A stretch of 64,000 nt of DNA from contig JAEEYQ010000017.1 in assembly GCA_016288215.1 (NCBI GenBank), forward strand, positions 40,216-104,215, in the 5' to 3' direction. The position numbers and the translations under genes are program-made. This DNA comes from Lentisphaeria bacterium (GTDB taxonomy: Bacteria; Verrucomicrobiota; Lentisphaeria; Oligosphaerales; Oligosphaeraceae). Under the pieces are notes generated by a model that did not search any database, was not told the origin of the DNA, and worked only from the letters and a program-made list of their open reading frames with translations. Positions 25,565 through 34,840 of the stretch are shown here, piece after piece (the first letter of the stretch is position 1; every line of letters begins with the position of its first letter).

Positions 25565-26002
25565 ATGCTGCTAAAGGTCATCACCGTGGGAAAGCTCAAG
25601 GACCGTGCCCTCCAGGCTCGTTGCGCCGAATACGCGAAATGGATTGGAGGCTATGGCAAAATCGAGCTGCGGGAACTGCCGGACAGCGATGTGGAAAAGG
25701 AGGGCGCCGCCATCCTCAAAGAGCTGGAAAAGGACCGAAATGCTTGCGTGGTCGTGCTTTCCGAAGAGGGAAAGGAGTTCTCCAGCGTCGGCTTCGCCGA
25801 TATGGTGGGGAGAACTGACCGAAAGCTGGTCTTCGTCATTGGCGGGCCGCTGGGTCTGTCTCCCGCCGTCAAGCAGAAGGCGGATCTGCTATGGTCCCTT
25901 TCGCGGCTCACGTTCACCCATGAGCTGGCGCGGCTTCTGCTCATGGAACAGCTTTTCCGCGCGGTGAACATCCTCAACGGCGGCCATTATCACAACCCCT
26001 GA
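25565..26002 (+). CDS. rlmH: 23S rRNA (pseudouridine1915-N3)-methyltransferase RlmH
   Basis: RlmH methylates pseudouridine 1915 in helix 69 of 23S rRNA. The 145-residue protein starts MLLKVITVGKLKDRALQARC, has the SAM-binding VFVIGGPLGLSP (usually FVIGGPYGF) and ends in the family's FRAVNILNGGHYHNP. It is about ten residues shorter than the usual 155-159, with the loss in the middle. No clear ribosome binding site precedes the ATG; the leader is very AT-rich. Confidence 0.92.
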   Translation: MLLKVITVGKLKDRALQARCAEYAKWIGGYGKIELRELPDSDVEKEGAAILKELEKDRNACVVVLSEEGKEFSSVGFADMVGRTDRKLVFVIGGPLGLSPAVKQKADLLWSLSRLTFTHELARLLLMEQLFRAVNILNGGHYHNP

Positions 26003-26060
26003 ATGAAATTAGAAATAGTTAGCGATTAGAAGTTATAAGTGGTTGATTATTAGGAGTTTT

Positions 26061-26090
26061 TCTAGAGCCTCTAGAGCCTCTAGAGCTAGA
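26061..26090 (+). repeat. Short tandem repeat, 9-base unit TCTAGAGCC x3
   Basis: TCTAGAGCC occurs at 26061-26069 and 26070-26078, then TCTAGAGC at 26079-26086, ending in TAGA. The block lies between rlmH and the AAA-ATPase gene. Each unit contains the TCTAGA palindrome. Confidence 0.7.
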
Positions 26091-26186
26091 CTCTTCAATG
26101 TTCTGAAGCATGCATTCTCGCAAGTTGCCGACATTGCATTATGTTAAGGATAAGCATTTGGCATCATGGAGCAAGGAGATCGCGTC

Positions 26187-27791
26187 ATGACACAACCCAT
26201 CTTAATCGATTCAGCGTCTTTCTCGAAGTTTCGGAAGAAAGGCTGCGTCTATGTGGACAAGACCGCCTATCTCCATCGGCTGATCTCCGCGGCCAACTCC
26301 TGCTTCTTTCTGGCGCGGCCGCGGCGTTTCGGCAAGTCCCTGATGCTCTCCACGTTGAAGGCTATTTTTCAAGGGAAACGGGAGCTCTTTCAGGGTTTGG
26401 CCATCGACAAGACGGATTGGACATGGGAGAAATATCCTGTATTGCACTTTGACTTCAGCTTTGCGTCCTCCGCCACGTCAGCAGAGGAATTTGCTCATAA
26501 TTTCCCCCATACCATCAAGTCTGCAATTGTCGAGACTGGAGGAACTTACAAATCTGATGACACGCCAGAGGCCAATTTCGGACGGACCATCGACGAGCTG
26601 TCCATGGCGCACAAGGACAGGGCTGACAAAACAGACGAGGCAGACAGCGACAAAGGCGTCGTCATTCTCATTGACGAATACGACGACCCCGTGGCGCGGC
26701 TGCTGCACAAGCCCGACGAGGCGGAGAAAGTCCGCGAGAAGCTGGCCTCCTTCTATGGCCAGATGAAAGGCCGCACGGACAAAATCCGCTTTCTGATGAT
26801 CACTGGCGTCTCCAAGTTCACCAAAATGTCGGTCTTCTCCGCCCTCTCCAACCTCGTTGACCTCTCCTTCCGCGACGATGTCGCCACCATGTTGGGCTAC
26901 ACGGAAGAGGAGCTGGACGCCTACTTCGGCGAGCACATGAGAGCCCATGCGGAGAAGATGGGGCTGGACGACGGCACCTACCGCGCGGAGCTCAAGCGGT
27001 GGTTCAACGGCTATCGCTTCGGGAGGCAGAACCCCGCCACCGTCTACAATCCGGTCTCCATCGGCAACAATCTTGAGTCTCCGGAGAACTTCTTCCAGCC
27101 CTGCTGGGCCGACACCGGCAAGGCCTCCATGCTGATGAATTTCCTCAAGCGGGGCGAATTCCTCTCCCATGACTTGGACACGGAGATGAAAGTGCTGGAG
27201 CAGGCCTTCGACGTGACGAATATCCACGAGCTGCGCACCATTCCCATGCTCTTCCAGACCGGCTATCTGACCATCGGCGATTTTGATTCTGCGAGCCGAC
27301 TGTTCACCCTGCGCGTGCCAGATGAGGAGGTGCGGGAGGATCTCGCCTCCCTGACGGCCTCCGTCATGGCGCAGCAGGACGTTGGATGGGTCGCCACTTT
27401 GGGCGGACTGCTGCTGGGCGGCGAATGGGACAAGTTCCTCACGGGGCTCAAGTCGCTGTATGCGGGGCTGCCCTACGGCTCCACGGAGGCCGCCGTCCAT
27501 GAATGTTCTTTTGAGCGTGTGCTGATGACTTTTCTGCGCGCCCAGGGGGTGCAATGCACCGCGGAGGACCGGCAGGCCAGCGGGCAGGCGGACGTGGTCG
27601 CCACCCATCCCTGCGGCGTCTACATCTTCGAGCTCAAGGTGGACGAAAGCGCGGAGGCCGCCCTTGCGCAGGTGAAGCAAAAGGGCTACGATGCCCCCTA
27701 CCGTGCGGCGGACCGCCCCGTCTGGGCCATCGGCTTGAACTTCGATCGGCAGACGCGGCAGCTCATGGATGCCAAATTCGAGAGGCTTTGA
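26187..27791 (+). CDS. AAA-ATPase-like protein with C-terminal PD-(D/E)XK nuclease domain
   Basis: The 534-residue protein belongs to the AAA-ATPase-like/PD-(D/E)XK family that is common, often in many copies, in gut Bacteroidetes and PVC genomes and whose role is unknown (mobile DNA or defence are usual guesses). The N-terminus has DSASFSKFRKKGCVYVDKT, then Walker A RPRRFGKSLMLSTL (about 44-57), a Walker B-like GVVILIDEYDDPVARLL and the FLMITGVSKF sensor segment. The C-terminal 100 residues carry QADVVATHPCGVYIFELKVD, the D-E-K nuclease core. The ATG at 26187 follows AAGGAGA. It is flanked by a tandem repeat upstream and a palindromic element downstream, in keeping with a mobile history. Confidence 0.88.
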   Translation: MTQPILIDSASFSKFRKKGCVYVDKTAYLHRLISAANSCFFLARPRRFGKSLMLSTLKAIFQGKRELFQGLAIDKTDWTWEKYPVLHFDFSFASSATSAEEFAHNFPHTIKSAIVETGGTYKSDDTPEANFGRTIDELSMAHKDRADKTDEADSDKGVVILIDEYDDPVARLLHKPDEAEKVREKLASFYGQMKGRTDKIRFLMITGVSKFTKMSVFSALSNLVDLSFRDDVATMLGYTEEELDAYFGEHMRAHAEKMGLDDGTYRAELKRWFNGYRFGRQNPATVYNPVSIGNNLESPENFFQPCWADTGKASMLMNFLKRGEFLSHDLDTEMKVLEQAFDVTNIHELRTIPMLFQTGYLTIGDFDSASRLFTLRVPDEEVREDLASLTASVMAQQDVGWVATLGGLLLGGEWDKFLTGLKSLYAGLPYGSTEAAVHECSFERVLMTFLRAQGVQCTAEDRQASGQADVVATHPCGVYIFELKVDESAEAALAQVKQKGYDAPYRAADRPVWAIGLNFDRQTRQLMDAKFERL

Positions 27792-27799
27792 AGAGGTAT

Positions 27800-27912
27800 C
27801 TATTCAGAACCCCATTAAAGTCACAACATACACGGAATAAACAGAAAAGACAAATAAAATCACTCAAGCCCTTCAGTGTCCTTCTCTATGTTCTGTGGAC
27901 ACATTCTGAAGA
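27800..27912. repeat. Dispersed palindromic element, copy B
   Basis: Closely matches the start of copy A at 6569: TATTCAGAACCCCATTAAAG, TCACAACATACACGGAATAA, then ACAGAAAAGACAA; the right end TATGTTCTGTGGACACATTC then TGAAG also matches copy A's end. Left and right ends are rough inverted copies. It starts nine bases after the AAA-ATPase stop codon. Confidence 0.6.
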
Positions 27913-27958
27913 GGCGTATTTCATAACTCATTATATTCCAACAAGATAGGAGATAACA

Positions 27959-29116
27959 ATGGCAAAGAGAATTGGGCGAGCGTGGATTTTGGGATTGTGG
28001 GTGGCATGCCATCTGACATTGATTGGACAAGAGGCGGCGGAGCCAAAGAAGCTTCCGGATCCAGGCATTCGGCTGACGGCCAGAACGACGCCGCTTCCGA
28101 CGGAGGTGAAAAGGCAGGGGCCCGCCTATCGGTTCATCTTCTTGGGGGATGTGCATTTTGACGCCCCTCCGGAAGTCTATCACGCCAATTTCAAGATAGC
28201 CGATGAGAAGCAGATGGCCACCCGCAAGAAGGAGTTCAAGCGCAACATGGAGATGTGGAAGGATCGGCTGCCTCGGCTGCTAAAGGCGGCGGCGGGAACC
28301 CTCACGCCGGAGACGGCCTTTGTCATTCAGGCCGGCGACCTGGTTCAGGGAGACTGCGGTTCGGAGGCCGTGCATGAAACCATGGTGCGTGACGCCCTCG
28401 CCGTCATGAAAAAGACCTTCGGGACTGTTCCGTTCCTCACCACCACCGGCAACCATGACATTCGGGGCGAGGGCGCCGCGGCGGCGTACCGCCGCGTGAT
28501 CACCGCATGGCACAGCGCGGAATTGAAGCAGCAGATTTCCTCGACAAACTTTTACTTCATGAAGGACAATGACTTATATATCTTCATCGATTTCAACAAC
28601 CTTGACAAGGCCATGGTTCGGGAGGCCTTCGCCACCCACGGAGACGCCCGCTACAAATTCGTCTTCTCCCATGGCTGCCTGATGTCCGCCGACGTGAAGA
28701 ACTACGCCTGGCGGCTGTTCTCCAAACCGGAGAGCTACAAGGAGATGATTCCCCTCTTCATGAAGAACGAGGCCATGGTCTTCAGCGGGCACATCCACAA
28801 ATTGGCCATGATGGATTTCGCCACGGACGAGGGGCGGGTGACCGAACTGGTCTGCAACAGTGTCTGGAACAACCCTAACCAGAAGGAGTTAGCTATAATT
28901 GGCGACAAGCCGGAGGACTACGGAAAGCGGATGCGGGACACCTACAAGGTCCCTGCGGGCATCGCGTTTCAGGACGCCGTCCGCGGGGCGCTGCGGGAAT
29001 ACACCTTCGCGTCGGGAGCGGGCTTTTTCACCATTGACGTCAGCAATGAAGGGGTCAAGGCCACCTATTATGGAGGGGACAGCAGCACGCCCTCACGAGA
29101 ATTCACCCTGCGATAA
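27959..29116 (+). CDS. Secreted metallophosphoesterase (calcineurin-like)
   Basis: The 385-residue protein starts with MAKRIGRAWILGLWVACHLT, a signal peptide. The metallophosphoesterase motifs come in order: GDVHFD (D64, H66), GDLVQGD, TTGNHDIRG, FSHGCL and FSGHIHKL, which hold the two metal ions. It probably acts outside the cytoplasm on phosphomonoesters or diesters. TAGGAGA lies five bases before the ATG. The gene stands alone, with ATAACTCATT upstream and a short CGGCATT/AATGCCG hairpin (29124-29141) just after its stop codon. Confidence 0.85.
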   Translation: MAKRIGRAWILGLWVACHLTLIGQEAAEPKKLPDPGIRLTARTTPLPTEVKRQGPAYRFIFLGDVHFDAPPEVYHANFKIADEKQMATRKKEFKRNMEMWKDRLPRLLKAAAGTLTPETAFVIQAGDLVQGDCGSEAVHETMVRDALAVMKKTFGTVPFLTTTGNHDIRGEGAAAAYRRVITAWHSAELKQQISSTNFYFMKDNDLYIFIDFNNLDKAMVREAFATHGDARYKFVFSHGCLMSADVKNYAWRLFSKPESYKEMIPLFMKNEAMVFSGHIHKLAMMDFATDEGRVTELVCNSVWNNPNQKELAIIGDKPEDYGKRMRDTYKVPAGIAFQDAVRGALREYTFASGAGFFTIDVSNEGVKATYYGGDSSTPSREFTLR

Positions 29117-29318
29117 TGGGCGGCGGCATTGCAGAATGCCGTAAGCGGACATATATTATAAGGTTGTGACAATGCTGTCCGCCATGGGTTTGACGGCCCT
29201 CCACAGGAGGCCGTTTCGGGAGCCTAGAGGGAGGGCGGCAGGTTGCGACGGCTGTCAACGAGATTTATAACTCATTGATAGTCAATGATATATGAAAGTT
29301 TAGAAGAAAGGACCCATT

Positions 29319-31091
29319 ATGCTGGCTTCCGAACTGCGCCGGAAATACATCGAATTCTTCAAGCGGTATGGCCATGCGGAGATCAAGAGCGCCCCTCTGG
29401 TTCCGGAGAACGACCCCACCTGTCTGTTCACCACGGCGGGCATGCATCCGCTGGTGCCCTATCTGCTCGGCGAGAAGCACCCGGCGGGCAAACGGCTGAC
29501 CGATGTGCAGAAGTGCCTGCGCACGGGAGACATCGATGAAGTGGGCGACCCCTTCCATCTCACCTTCTTCGAGATGTTGGGCAACTGGTCTCTGGGCGAC
29601 TATTTCAAAGAGGAGGCCATCGCCATGAGCTATGAGTTCCTCACGAAAGAACTGGGCTTCAAGCCGGAGCAGATCAAGGTGACCTGCTTCGAGGGGGACG
29701 AGAACGCCCCGCGGGACACGCAGGCGGCGGAAATCTGGATGCGCCACGGCATTCCCGAAAAGAACATCTGCTTTTTGGGCAAGGAGGACAACTGGTGGGG
29801 TCCCGCCGGCGAGACTGGCCCCTGCGGCCCCGACACGGAGATGTTCGTGCCGCTGGACCGCCCCGACTGCGGCCCCAACTGCGGCCCCAGCTGCGGTTGC
29901 GGAAAGTGGGTCGAGATCTGGAACAACGTCTTCATGCAGTACAACAAGACGGCGGAGGGCAAATTCATCCCGCTGGAGAAGCCGAATGTGGACACGGGCA
30001 TGGGCGTGGAGCGGGTCACCGCCTTCATGCAGGGCGTCAGCAGCGCCTATGAGACGGAGCTGTTCCGCGGCATCTTCGCGAAAATCCAGGAGCTGGCCAA
30101 CAATCCGGAGGCGAACAGCGGCAACCGCAGCGCCCGCATCGTGGCGGAGCACATGCGCGCGGCCACCTTCCTCATCGCGGACGGCGTCAAGCCGAGCAAC
30201 GTGGATCAGGGCTATGTGCTGCGCCGTCTCATCCGCCGCGCCGTCCGCGAGGCCCGCAAGCTGGGCATCACGGACATGTTCACGGCCAAGATCGCGGATG
30301 TGGTCATTGCCGAATACCGCGAGTTCTATCCAGAGCTGGCCGCCAACGCGGACGTCATCCGCGAGGAGCTTTGCCGCGAGGAGGATCAGTTCGCGAAGAC
30401 GCTGGAGAATGGAACCCGCGAATTCGCCAAGCTCATCGAGAAGTTCCCGCCCCAGCTGGAGAACAAGGTCATCAGCGGACGGAAGGCCTTCAGCCTCTAT
30501 GAGACCTACGGCTTCCCGCTGGAGCTGACGCAGGAGATGGCGGCGGAGCGCGGCTTCAAAGTGGACGAAAAGGGCTTCCAGGAGGAGTATGCAAAGCATC
30601 AGGAGCAGTCCCGCGCAGGTGCCATGCAGAAGTTCAAAGGCGGTCTGGCGGACCATTCCGAGAAGACGGCCGCCCTCCACACGGCGACCCACCTTCTCCA
30701 CAAGGCGCTGCGGGTGGTGCTCAACTATGATGCCGCCCAGTCCGGCTCCAACATCACGGCGGAGCGCCTGCGCTTCGACTTCACCTACGACCAGAAGATG
30801 ACGCCGGAGCAGATCGCGCAGGTGGAAGCCCTTGTCAATGAACAAATTAAGCGGGATTTACCCGTGGTCTGCGAAGAGGTGTCCCTAGAGGAGGCCAAAC
30901 GGCGGGGCGCCATCGGCCTCTTCGAGTCCAAATATGGCGAGAAGGTGAAATTGTACACCATCGGCGACTTCTCCATGGAAATCTGCGGTGGCCCCCATGC
31001 GACCCACACGGGCGCGTTGGGCCATTTCCGCATCGTCAAGGAGGAGAGCTCCAGCCGTGGCGTCCGCCGCATCAAGGCGGTCCTCGAATAG
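29319..31091 (+). CDS. alaS: Alanyl-tRNA synthetase, short form lacking the C-Ala domain
   Basis: AlaRS charges tRNA-Ala and clears mischarged serine or glycine. The 590-residue protein has the catalytic core (FFKRYGHAEIKSAPLVPEND, FEMLGNWSLGDYFKEEA), the class II motif with NVDTGMGVERV, and the editing domain with HTATHLLHKAL and CGGPHATHTG zinc ligands, then stops. Typical bacterial AlaRS is about 870 residues; the missing part is the C-terminal oligomerisation/C-Ala domain. A cysteine-rich loop (DCGPNCGPSCGCGK, about 188-201) sits in the catalytic part. The editing domain ends naturally with RRIKAVLE, so this looks like a real compact form and not a truncation. AAAGGA precedes the ATG. Confidence 0.93.
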   Translation: MLASELRRKYIEFFKRYGHAEIKSAPLVPENDPTCLFTTAGMHPLVPYLLGEKHPAGKRLTDVQKCLRTGDIDEVGDPFHLTFFEMLGNWSLGDYFKEEAIAMSYEFLTKELGFKPEQIKVTCFEGDENAPRDTQAAEIWMRHGIPEKNICFLGKEDNWWGPAGETGPCGPDTEMFVPLDRPDCGPNCGPSCGCGKWVEIWNNVFMQYNKTAEGKFIPLEKPNVDTGMGVERVTAFMQGVSSAYETELFRGIFAKIQELANNPEANSGNRSARIVAEHMRAATFLIADGVKPSNVDQGYVLRRLIRRAVREARKLGITDMFTAKIADVVIAEYREFYPELAANADVIREELCREEDQFAKTLENGTREFAKLIEKFPPQLENKVISGRKAFSLYETYGFPLELTQEMAAERGFKVDEKGFQEEYAKHQEQSRAGAMQKFKGGLADHSEKTAALHTATHLLHKALRVVLNYDAAQSGSNITAERLRFDFTYDQKMTPEQIAQVEALVNEQIKRDLPVVCEEVSLEEAKRRGAIGLFESKYGEKVKLYTIGDFSMEICGGPHATHTGALGHFRIVKEESSSRGVRRIKAVLE

Positions 31092-31148
31092 GCGTTTTAA
31101 TTCTAACTCATTGCGATACAATAACTTACAAACGAAAAAGGGTGTTCT

Positions 31149-32006
31149 ATGCAGATTCCATTGAACATTGATTTGAAGGGAAAGACCGCCGTGGTGACTG
31201 GCGGTGGCGGCATCCTGTGCAGCGTCATGTCGGAGGCATTGGCCGCCTGCGGCGCCAAAGTCGCCATTCTGGATTTGCGGAAAGAGGCCGCGGAGGCCGT
31301 CGCCGCCCGCATCGTGGCGGATGGCGGAACCGCTATGGGCTTGTCCTGCAACGTGTTGGAGCGGGAGAGCCTGGAGGCGGCGGAGAAGCAGGTCGTGGCC
31401 GCGTTCGGCCCCTGCGACATTCTCATCAACGGCGCTGGCGGCAACAATCCCAAAGGCACCACCTCCAACGAGACCATGTCCAAGGCCGACCTGGCCAACC
31501 AGGACCCCGCCGTGAAGACCTTCTTCGATTTGGACCCCAAAGGGGTGGAGTTCGTCTTCAGCCTGAATTTCCTGGGCACCTTGCTGCCGACCCAGGTCTT
31601 CTCCCGCCGGATGGCGGAGGGCGGCCACGGCGTCATCATCAACATCTCCTCCATGAACGCCTTCCGTCCGCTGACCAAGATTCCCGCCTACAGCGCCGCG
31701 AAGGCCGCCGTCAGCAACTTCACGCAGTGGCTGGCGGTCCACATGGCGCCCATGGGCATCCGCGTCAATGCCATCGCCCCTGGCTTTTTCCTGACCGACC
31801 AGAACCGCAGTCTGCTGACGACGCCCGACGGCGGACTGACGCCCCGTTCTCATAAGATCCTCAGCCACACACCTATGGGACGTTTCGGCGAACCCTCCGA
31901 CCTGCTGGGCACCCTGCTTTGGCTGACCGACGACAAGGCCGCCGGCTTCATCACCGGCACCGTCATTCCCATTGACGGCGGCTTCGCCGCCTATTCAGGT
32001 GTCTGA
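31149..32006 (+). CDS. SDR-family oxidoreductase, D-mannonate oxidoreductase-like
   Basis: The 285-residue protein has the SDR cofactor motif TGGGGILCSVM (about residues 17-27), the NGAGG motif (residues 97-101), Ser of INISSMNAF, and the catalytic YSAAK. It lines up well with the SDR-type D-mannonate/fructuronate oxidoreductases (YjmF-like): LNIDLKGKTAVVTGGGGILC, NNPKGTT and FFLTDQNRSLL. In that role it would work in hexuronate breakdown, but no uxuA or uxaC partner lies nearby, so another sugar-acid substrate is possible. AAAAGGG precedes the ATG. The next gene, an ABC ATPase, starts three bases after the stop codon. Confidence 0.8.
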   Translation: MQIPLNIDLKGKTAVVTGGGGILCSVMSEALAACGAKVAILDLRKEAAEAVAARIVADGGTAMGLSCNVLERESLEAAEKQVVAAFGPCDILINGAGGNNPKGTTSNETMSKADLANQDPAVKTFFDLDPKGVEFVFSLNFLGTLLPTQVFSRRMAEGGHGVIINISSMNAFRPLTKIPAYSAAKAAVSNFTQWLAVHMAPMGIRVNAIAPGFFLTDQNRSLLTTPDGGLTPRSHKILSHTPMGRFGEPSDLLGTLLWLTDDKAAGFITGTVIPIDGGFAAYSGV

Positions 32007-32009
32007 TTC

Positions 32010-32975
<966 letters not shown>

Positions 32976-33069
32976 CTCGCCGCTGGCTGCCACCGTCGCG
33001 GCTTTTGCAAAACGCGCGGCGGCGGTGGCCGTTGACTCAATCTATTGCGTTGAAACAAAGGAACTTCGG

Positions 33070-33669
33070 ATGACAAAGCGAAAATTTGTCTGGATTGGCG
33101 TGGTGGCTCTGCTCGGCGCCGCCCTTTGGGGCCTGTGGACTTTGGGACGCCTGCCGGAATGCAAGAACCATGCGGGCATGGACATCCGGCCCGTTGTGGA
33201 GGCCGCCGCCAGGCAGAACGGCCTGTCTCCCGCTTTGGTCATGGCGGTGATTTGGAAGGAGAGCCGCATGAAGTCCAACTGCGTGGGCAAGGCCGGCGAA
33301 CTCGGCCTAATGCAGGTGATGCCCATCGCGGCGGAGGAATGGCGGCGGGTCCATCCAGGGCAAAAGGTTGACAGCAGAACCTTGCGGGAGCCGGAGGACA
33401 ATGTGAAAATCGGCTGTTGGTATCTGGCGTGGTGCGGCGCCCATTGGAAAAAGCGCTCCTGCCCCGAAATCCTCCAGCTGGCGGAATACAATGCAGGATA
33501 TGGACATGTGAAAAAATGGATTCCGAAGGATCCGACAAAGCCCGTCACTTTGGACATGCTGCCGGAATCCGTCCAAAGCTATGTCACGCAAGTTCTTGAG
33601 CAAAAAGTCCATTTCGAGAAGCTCATGGCTGAAACCGCCCAGTCCGATGAGTGGCTGCTGAAAAACTGA
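33070..33669 (+). CDS. Membrane-anchored lytic transglycosylase (SLT domain)
   Basis: The 199-residue protein has one N-terminal membrane segment (about 8-25) and a goose-lysozyme-like SLT domain: AVIWKESRMKSN with catalytic Glu64, KAGELGLMQVMPIAAEEW, then NVKIGCWYLAWC and LQLAEYNAGYGHVKKW. It would cleave peptidoglycan strands with 1,6-anhydro ends. The ATG at 33070 is chosen because AAAGGAA is in front of it; the open frame runs further upstream inside the ABC gene but without family similarity. It follows that gene by about 95 bases. Confidence 0.92.
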   Translation: MTKRKFVWIGVVALLGAALWGLWTLGRLPECKNHAGMDIRPVVEAAARQNGLSPALVMAVIWKESRMKSNCVGKAGELGLMQVMPIAAEEWRRVHPGQKVDSRTLREPEDNVKIGCWYLAWCGAHWKKRSCPEILQLAEYNAGYGHVKKWIPKDPTKPVTLDMLPESVQSYVTQVLEQKVHFEKLMAETAQSDEWLLKN

Positions 33670-33688
33670 TATCAAAACATTTCAAAAT

Positions 33689-34642
33689 ATGAAAGAATTG
33701 AATTCATTTCTGCCGGAGAACTTTGGAAAGGGGCCGGAGAATTCGCTGCCCCCTCTGCCGGAGGAGCCCGATGTGGATTTCCATGCCTTCTGGTATGGAA
33801 ACGACAGTGATTTCGCCGCGAAGGCCCTGAAGCCGGCGGATGCCGCCATGGCCTCGCTGGTGACGCTTTTGGAGGACAAAGACGAGAGAATCGCCTCGTC
33901 TGCCTTATTGGAACTCCTTAAATATGAAGGACTTGACGATGTTGTCGCATTGAATCAGGATGCGGACGGGCCGGAGTTGCGGCGGCATATCCACCAGCTT
34001 GCCGTCATTTTGGAGCATCGTCGCATCCGCCGCATTTTTCTGAAGGAGTATCGACGGAACACCCTGCTGCCGTGGAACGCCCTTCTGGCCATTCATGTGC
34101 TGATGGACACCCGCCGTTCCATGCACTCTCTGGAGGAGCAGGTTCGGATGAGCCTTCCCGAAGAGGCGCCGCCCACACCCAGTCAGACCAGCGACATCAT
34201 CGAGCTGATGCGCTACACGGGCCTCAACGCCGTGGGCGACGAAGATTTCATCGCGGAGCATTTCATGATTGGAGAGGCGTTGGAACAGCAGCTCGCGGCC
34301 ACCATCGTGTTGGCCATCTTCGCGCAGCATTTGGGCTTCAAACTGGGCTGGATGTCCCAAATCTGCATGCACAATGGCCATTTCTGCCTGCTGGACCCCG
34401 ACCACAACCGAATCGACATTATGGAGGAGTGGAAAGTGGAGACCGACAAAGGGCAGGAGATGTACCATGTCTGCACCCACCGCGAGGTCATTTGCTCGCT
34501 GCTCTCCTATCTGCTGTCCTCCGCCATGCTCAACAGCAACCTCTACGACCAAAACATCGTTGGGTCCCTGCTGGCGGACATCGAAGGCATCGGCAAGAGC
34601 GCCATCCTCTATCCGCAGGGTTCCTATCGGCTTCCTGTCTGA
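33689..34642 (+). CDS. Hypothetical protein, weak SirB1/transglutaminase-like resemblance
   Basis: I do not firmly recognise this 317-residue cytoplasmic protein. The first half is helical and HEAT-like (PADAAMASLVTLLEDKDERI, SALLELLKYEGLDDV). The second half, ATIVLAIFAQHLGFKLGWMS and MHNGHFCLLDPDHNRIDI, resembles the transglutaminase-like SirB1 family, in which a similar His precedes a short strand; a catalytic cysteine is not clear. It starts 20 bases after the lytic transglycosylase stop and has no obvious ribosome binding site. Confidence 0.55.
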   Translation: MKELNSFLPENFGKGPENSLPPLPEEPDVDFHAFWYGNDSDFAAKALKPADAAMASLVTLLEDKDERIASSALLELLKYEGLDDVVALNQDADGPELRRHIHQLAVILEHRRIRRIFLKEYRRNTLLPWNALLAIHVLMDTRRSMHSLEEQVRMSLPEEAPPTPSQTSDIIELMRYTGLNAVGDEDFIAEHFMIGEALEQQLAATIVLAIFAQHLGFKLGWMSQICMHNGHFCLLDPDHNRIDIMEEWKVETDKGQEMYHVCTHREVICSLLSYLLSSAMLNSNLYDQNIVGSLLADIEGIGKSAILYPQGSYRLPV

Positions 34643-34840
34643 ATGCGCTATACAATATATATTATATATGGTATAAGAGCCCACCAGCGGAGGACTCCTT
34701 CACGTGGACAAACTGGCTTTGAAGGACTAAATGCACGAGACTAGAGACAGGAATGCGGAAGCATCTTGCGTTTCATATTCAACATATTGAACAACAATCA
34801 CATATGAAAATACATATCTCAACAGGGAAAGGCGAGAACC

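Noticed and set aside
29124..29141. CGGCATT/AATGCCG hairpin after the phosphoesterase gene as a terminator
   Set aside because: Only 7 bp and no U tract follows; kept only as a remark in the gene entry.
29265..30845. 526-codon open frame on the minus strand, opposite alaS
   Set aside because: Antisense to AlaRS; Leu/Arg/His-rich composition and no similarity.
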